The notes under the pieces were generated by a model, which saw nothing but the letters and a program-made list of their open reading frames with translations, ran no database searches and had not been told where the DNA came from. Made by a program: the position numbers and the translations under genes. A stretch of 64,000 nt of DNA from Flavobacteriia bacterium. Its GTDB lineage: Bacteria > Bacteroidota > Bacteroidia > Flavobacteriales_D > Crocinitomicaceae. The first letter of the stretch is position 1; each line of letters opens with the position of its first letter. The stretch spans positions 62,001 to 126,000 of the forward strand of contig CANFUT010000006.1 of assembly GCA_947450325.1 (NCBI GenBank). The letters are read 5' to 3'. Positions 59,757 through 64,000 of this stretch are shown here, piece by piece.

Positions 59757-59811
59757 ATCGGTTTTAAATTGAAAATGTTATTTTTGAGATAATTATTCAA
59801 TTTAAGATATT

Positions 59812-60258
59812 ATGCAACAAGGAATCGATTACTTATTTTACAACGATATCAAAATGATGTCCTCAGAATCGCCATTGAAACAAGTGGATGGTGTTTTTAT
59901 TGGAACAAAAAATTATGTTTTCATCATCCCGAAAAAATCTGTCGGTTTTTATTATTTGGTGACAACTTTCAAAACACACCAATATTTTGCAGATAGTTCA
60001 GTTGAAGAGGGTTGCGCCAAATTACTTGCGGAAGCAGAATCAGTTGAAAGTTTGGAAAATACTTTCATTGAATTATTGGAAGGCGAACCAAAAAACGTGC
60101 ACAAGATTTCGGAAAAAGTTTGGTTTAAATTGAATAAATTCTTCAGTACCTTCAACTTCCGTTTTGGAAAATCTAAAATGAATTGGTCAGCTTGTGTCAT
60201 CAAAGGAAAAGACAAAGGCAATGAGCTAAAAGCATTTTACGGACATTTATTTCAATAA
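59812..60258 (+). CDS. Hypothetical protein
   Basis: 148 residues, no signal peptide or membrane helix. Beta-rich N-terminal half (G-V-F-I-G-T-K-N-Y-V-F-I-I-P-K) and helical middle (G-C-A-K-L-L-A-E-A-E-S-V), then a basic part. No family recognised. The next gene starts one base after the stop, so the two are cotranscribed. Confidence 0.68.
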   Translation: MQQGIDYLFYNDIKMMSSESPLKQVDGVFIGTKNYVFIIPKKSVGFYYLVTTFKTHQYFADSSVEEGCAKLLAEAESVESLENTFIELLEGEPKNVHKISEKVWFKLNKFFSTFNFRFGKSKMNWSACVIKGKDKGNELKAFYGHLFQ

Positions 60259-60259
60259 A

Positions 60260-60613
60260 ATGAACACAAACTATAGATATGTAGCAACCTACCCTGAAAA
60301 GGTAAGTTCTACATGTCGCGTTTGCAAAAAAGAATCAGAGAAGCAATTTCAATTGTACCAAACTTATTTTTCGTTGTTTGGATTGCCACTTTTTCCGATG
60401 CGCAAAATTGTTTATTGGACTTGCAGTTCGTGTTCTGTTAGAAAAGAATTGAAGGTATTGACGAACAACACACTTGATGGTTTTGAGCAAGATATCGTTG
60501 TCAGTTTGAGAGAAAATAACAGCAGTCACACCCATTTTCGATATTATTGGGGAAGTGTTTTAATCTTGCTGATACTGTGTTTTATCGGATACGCGATTTC
60601 TTCGATTCGCTAA
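60260..60613 (+). CDS. Hypothetical zinc-ribbon membrane protein
   Basis: 117 residues. The N-terminal part has two Cys pairs (C-R-V-C-K-K-E and C-S-S-C) about 30 residues apart, separated by aromatic-rich sequence that recalls a zinc ribbon domain, and a basic R-K-I-V-Y. One C-terminal membrane helix follows (about 93-113, V-L-I-L-L-I-L-C-F-I-G-Y). The N-terminal domain should be cytoplasmic. It begins one base after the preceding gene; function is unknown. Confidence 0.7.
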   Translation: MNTNYRYVATYPEKVSSTCRVCKKESEKQFQLYQTYFSLFGLPLFPMRKIVYWTCSSCSVRKELKVLTNNTLDGFEQDIVVSLRENNSSHTHFRYYWGSVLILLILCFIGYAISSIR

Positions 60614-60623
60614 TAAAAAAAAA

Positions 60624-61085
60624 CTACTTTCTTTTCAAATAAAGCGATTCATATTGATCAATCCATTGTTGAACTGTCATTTTGCGCATCAATTCAGCAA
60701 TTAAATCGTAAGGAATTTGGTCCATTTTTTTGAATCGCATACAGCTTTTTCCCATGTCTAGTTTGGCTTTGGTGTGTTTTGGATATTCTTCTTGAAACCA
60801 AGCTAATAATTCAGGACTTCCGTAAATTCCCATGTGATACAAAGCAATATTGTTTTTTTGCGACGCCAAATTTGTAAAAGGCAAGGGCAAAGCTGGCGTA
60901 CAATGATAACCAGCTGGATAAGTGCTGTGTGGCACAACATATCCAATCATTCCGTAACTCATTGTTTCTTGAAATCCATCAGGAATATTTTCCAGAATGA
61001 CCGCCCTTAATTTTTTCATTGCCTCTTTTCTGTCTTCTGGTAATTCTTCCATGTAAGCGTCAACGGTTGCTGCTTTGCTTTGCAT
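60624..61085 (-). CDS. DUF1801 domain-containing protein
   Basis: 153 residues from the ATG at 61085; an upstream in-frame extension to 61157 runs through the YfhO terminator and is rejected. DUF1801 motifs: T-V-D-A-Y-M-E-E-L-P-E-D-R, E-T-M-S-Y-G-M-I-G-Y, and F-T-N-L-A-S-Q-K-N-N-I-A-L-Y. It is a small cytoplasmic protein of a family (YdhG-like) whose biochemical role is not established. It is convergent with the preceding gene. Confidence 0.9.
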   Translation of the reverse strand: MQSKAATVDAYMEELPEDRKEAMKKLRAVILENIPDGFQETMSYGMIGYVVPHSTYPAGYHCTPALPLPFTNLASQKNNIALYHMGIYGSPELLAWFQEEYPKHTKAKLDMGKSCMRFKKMDQIPYDLIAELMRKMTVQQWIDQYESLYLKRK

Positions 61086-61131
61086 AATTTGAAAATTTTC
61101 GTTCGTTTTAGACAAATATAGTTTTAATACG

Positions 61132-61167
61132 CAAAAAAAATCCCAATACTGAAACAATATTGGGATT
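61132..61167 (-). terminator. Terminator of the yfhO-family gene
   Basis: Perfect 10-pair stem (61139-61148 with 61158-61167), 9-nt loop; read on the minus strand it ends in eight T's. It follows the YfhO stop (61186) by 18 bases. Confidence 0.88.
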
Positions 61168-61185
61168 GAAATAAATTGAAAGCTT

Positions 61186-64000
61186 TTACGCTTTCGCTTT
61201 TCTTTTCTTCATATAATCTGTCACAACACCACCAACCAATAATAAGACGATGATAATTCCACCGATTCTAGCATAGGTATTTGACTTATCAAATTTCGGT
61301 AAATTGAAACTAAACACGATTTTGTTATTTCCAGCTGGAAGTTCAATTCCTCTCAACAAATAGTTTGTTTTGCGAATTTCAACTTCTTTTCCGTTGACAG
61401 TTGCAGTCCAACCTTCTGGGTAATAAACTTCAGAGAAAACTGCAAATTGCTTGCTGCTACTATTAGATTGATAAGTGATTTTATTCGGAGCATAAGAAGT
61501 CATTTGAATCGTTCCTTCTCCTGAATAAGTCAAAGAAGACAATTTTTGCGCTTCTGATTTCAACATTACTGCTTCTTCATTTGGTTTGAATTCATCTGAG
61601 ATCGACATTTCAACCATTTTCAAGAAAGATTTTGCTGTGTCTAATTGTAATGCAGAAGCCATGATCCAATTGGTTTTACCGTTTACATCCATCACAAAAC
61701 AAGCTTTCACACCTTCTGGCAAACCATTTTGTAGACGAACTTCAATTGTATCGCCTTGCAAAACATAGTTGATTTCTTCAGAACCATACGCTTTTCCATT
61801 TTTGATTGGTGCTTTGTTGACCAATAAACTTCCAATTCCAATATTCTTCAAATCAAATTGATTTCCCAGAGCCCTGATTTCGTCATCAGGTGTAGCAAAA
61901 GTGGCAATTTTTCTAACCATCCAAGCATTTCCTAAAGCGGTTGGATTTGGATTAGTTGATACAATTCCCTGTTTATCCTGCTGCATGAAATATTTCACAT
62001 TCAACATGTCGTAAACTTTGTTATTCATTTTCATCAAATGATAATCAAAAACATTTTGAATATTTCTCAATTTCGCTCCGTGATAACCACCCAAAGATTT
62101 GTGGAAATAGGCTGCATTTGAACTATTGAAACCGCCACTCAAGTCAAAAACCCTGAAATTTGTATTTCTATTTAAAGCGGCAAATTTGTAAGCATTTTCA
62201 ACGCGTCTTCTGTCCTCACCTTCATATCCTAATTCGTCAGCTTTCGCTTTTCCTTCTCTTAATCCTGCATCAACTTTTGCTTTCAATGCTGGACTTTCAG
62301 CCAATTCATTGTCTAAAATTGTCAAATCTGCAGGCGTTTCAGCAATGGGATACAATATTTTTGCTTTATCATCCCAATATTTATATCCAGAACCTTCCTC
62401 TTGAGAGCCTAGATAATTTCTATCGACTGGAACTAAATCCATTAAGATGAAGAAAGCCAATATTATCACTGGAACTTCATTTGGCAATTGGGTGTAAAAG
62501 AAAATGGCAATTGCTCCAATAGCCAAGACCAAAAATAGAATAGAGCGATTCATGCTAGAATCAAAAATTCCTTTTCTAGCAACTTGTAAATTCTCAAAAC
62601 GCTTTTGTGCTGGCTGAACTTGCGCATCTATAAATGCATTCACTTGTGCCGTATTTTTGGGATCGATTTGATACTGTGCCATTTGCTCAGGAGTCAAACT
62701 CATCACCTGATTTCTCATGTAAGCAGGTAAATTCGCCATTTGATCTTTTTCAGCTTTAGAAGTATAACCATCGCCTAAACCAACGAATTTCATTCCTAAT
62801 AAGAAAATAAACATCACTGCTGAAGTAATCAAAAACAATTTCTTTTTCTCTTTCAGTGCTTCTTTTTCTTTGTATAGCAAGTTCAAAAATAGAACACCTA
62901 AAATTGGAAGACATAATTCTACTACCACAATGATAATCGTTGGCGCTCTGAATTTGTTGTATCCAGGCACATTATCTAAGAAGAAATCTGTCAATCCCAT
63001 GAAGTTTTTACCCCAAGAAAGTGCAAGTGCTAATAATGTAACTCCTAAAATTGCCCATTTTACTGGTGTTTTCAAGAAAACCAATCCTAAAAGCGCTAAG
63101 AAAATGACGATAATTCCAATGTATGCTGGACCAGAAACTTGTGGTTGATCTCCCCAATAAGAAGGACTGCTATTCAACAAATCGTTGATTTCAGCGCTTG
63201 ATAAATCCATGTTTTCAACTTGCTCTGAAAAGTGCGTGTTTGCAATGGCACCAGGCGCTGAGCCTTTGATGTATGGAGAAAGAATAGTAAAAGATTCATC
63301 AATTCCATTACTATATTGCGTTACATAATCTTTGTCTAAACCTGTTGTGGCATTGGATTTATTCGAAGTTCCATCAGGGTTCATTGTAATATCGTTGGCT
63401 CCACGAATAGAATGCGTTGCATAATCATTTGTTAGCGCGATATTTCCGTAGTTAATCATCAAAGCTAGCGCGTATGCACCAATAATTCCTGCAGTTGCAA
63501 TGAAAAAATGCTTGAAATTTTTCTTTAAAAAAGCATCTACAAAAAGTGCTAATCCCAATCCAATCAATAAAATTCCTAAATAGTAAGTGACTTGCAAGTG
63601 ATTGACGGACATTTCCAATGTCATAAAAAGTGCTGAAAGTATGGCGCCCCATTTTATATTCCGCTGGTAAGCTAGGAAAAAACTTCCAACAACAGGAGCC
63701 ATAAATGCTACTGCCAAAGCCTTTGTGTTGTGCCCTGCTTGAATGATAATGATATCATAACTTGCAAATCCAAATGCAATTGCACCCAAAAATCCTACCC
63801 AAGGATTGATTCGTAAACAAATTGCCAATACATAGAACCCTAGCATATAAAGCAAAGTGATTCCTGCTGGAGGAGGCAACAAAGTCAAAAATTGATCTAA
63901 ACCACTTTTGATAAAATTCCCTGCATACACAACTGAAATCTGAATCGATGGCATTCCACCAAACATGGAATTGGTCCACAAAGTCTCTTCACCTGTTTTT
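61186..64000 (-). CDS. YfhO family membrane protein (5' end outside window)
   Basis: The frame is still open at the window end; 938 residues are visible. The segment T-G-E-E-T-L-W-T-N-S-M-F-G-G-M-P is a hallmark of Bacteroidetes YfhO proteins, followed by a dozen or so membrane helices and a late periplasmic domain. B. subtilis YfhO is linked to lipoteichoic acid glycosylation, and the family resembles GT-C transferases, so transfer of a lipid-linked sugar is the best guess. It has its own terminator. The true start lies beyond the edge. Confidence 0.92.
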   Translation of the reverse strand, partial: KTGEETLWTNSMFGGMPSIQISVVYAGNFIKSGLDQFLTLLPPPAGITLLYMLGFYVLAICLRINPWVGFLGAIAFGFASYDIIIIQAGHNTKALAVAFMAPVVGSFFLAYQRNIKWGAILSALFMTLEMSVNHLQVTYYLGILLIGLGLALFVDAFLKKNFKHFFIATAGIIGAYALALMINYGNIALTNDYATHSIRGANDITMNPDGTSNKSNATTGLDKDYVTQYSNGIDESFTILSPYIKGSAPGAIANTHFSEQVENMDLSSAEINDLLNSSPSYWGDQPQVSGPAYIGIIVIFLALLGLVFLKTPVKWAILGVTLLALALSWGKNFMGLTDFFLDNVPGYNKFRAPTIIIVVVELCLPILGVLFLNLLYKEKEALKEKKKLFLITSAVMFIFLLGMKFVGLGDGYTSKAEKDQMANLPAYMRNQVMSLTPEQMAQYQIDPKNTAQVNAFIDAQVQPAQKRFENLQVARKGIFDSSMNRSILFLVLAIGAIAIFFYTQLPNEVPVIILAFFILMDLVPVDRNYLGSQEEGSGYKYWDDKAKILYPIAETPADLTILDNELAESPALKAKVDAGLREGKAKADELGYEGEDRRRVENAYKFAALNRNTNFRVFDLSGGFNSSNAAYFHKSLGGYHGAKLRNIQNVFDYHLMKMNNKVYDMLNVKYFMQQDKQGIVSTNPNPTALGNAWMVRKIATFATPDDEIRALGNQFDLKNIGIGSLLVNKAPIKNGKAYGSEEINYVLQGDTIEVRLQNGLPEGVKACFVMDVNGKTNWIMASALQLDTAKSFLKMVEMSISDEFKPNEEAVMLKSEAQKLSSLTYSGEGTIQMTSYAPNKITYQSNSSSKQFAVFSEVYYPEGWTATVNGKEVEIRKTNYLLRGIELPAGNNKIVFSFNLPKFDKSNTYARIGGIIIVLLLVGGVVTDYMKKRKAKA

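Noticed and set aside
61086-61157. Longer start for the DUF1801 gene
   Set aside because: It would run into the terminator hairpin of the YfhO gene and lacks family similarity.

Overview
The window is chromosomal DNA of a Bacteroidota bacterium, most likely in Flavobacteriales and close to Crocinitomicaceae/Fluviicola (inference from gene content, not from a marker phylogeny). Supporting signs are the strong A+T bias, A-rich rather than Shine-Dalgarno leaders, several promoters of the Bacteroidetes type (TTG, about 19-20 nt, TAnnTTTG), two exported proteins ending in type IX secretion (T9SS) sorting domains, a fused SecDF, the Bacteroidetes GlmU variant, and lineage families such as DUF4294, DUF5606 and DUF1573. 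No rRNA, tRNA, CRISPR array, insertion sequence or prophage was recognised. Gene density is high and most genes sit in short operons.

Layout. 1-1.2 kb: nusB (cut by the window edge), a DUF1573 lipoprotein and yajC, ending in a strong terminator. 1.2-3.6 kb: DUF4294 protein, small lipoprotein, gcvT. 3.8-8.0 kb: acyl-CoA carboxylase beta subunit, elaA-type acetyltransferase, M13 metallopeptidase. 8.1-10.5 kb: a glycosyltransferase and a convergent FAD oxidoreductase. 10.6-16.5 kb: a 1979-residue exported repeat protein. 16.7-21.3 kb: mutL, two rhomboid proteases and an exonuclease/phosphatase-family membrane protein in one operon. 21.3-24.1 kb (minus): msrA, then a DUF2089 regulator, membrane protein and hydrolase operon. 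24.2-27.6 kb: many small genes, including ywbE, DUF2795, a DtxR-type metalloregulator, a LapA-like protein, a cold shock protein and a 36-residue membrane peptide.

27.7-34.3 kb: a T9SS-exported beta-propeller protein, then an envelope cluster (GT2 glycosyltransferase, HAD phosphatase, YwqK-like protein, lipoprotein, GT4 glycosyltransferase). 34.4-37.4 kb: secDF with its own clear promoter and terminator. 37.8-44.7 kb: NlpC/P60 hydrolase, S41 processing protease, second DUF1573 lipoprotein, and a LytS/LytTR-type two-component pair. 44.7-48.3 kb: a noncoding interval with several inverted repeats, an RRM RNA-binding protein, a sodium:solute symporter and a GlmU-like enzyme. 48.3-55.6 kb: lipocalin-like protein, M3 oligopeptidase, DUF5606 protein, and two subtilases on opposite strands. 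55.6-64 kb: NTF2-like protein, YkgJ-type cysteine-cluster protein, padR-pspC pair, three unrecognised small genes, DUF1801 protein and a YfhO-family membrane protein running off the end.

Much of the window concerns the envelope: export (YajC, SecDF, T9SS cargo), proteolysis (M13, M3, S41, two S8, two rhomboids, NlpC/P60) and glycan assembly (GlmU-like, three glycosyltransferases, YfhO). I saw no obvious new defence or mobile system. The most unusual items are the giant repeat protein, a MutL whose endonuclease motifs all look lost, the structured noncoding interval at 44.7-44.97 kb, a hairpin in the leader of the RRM gene, and small regulatory dyads near padR and the DUF2089 operon.
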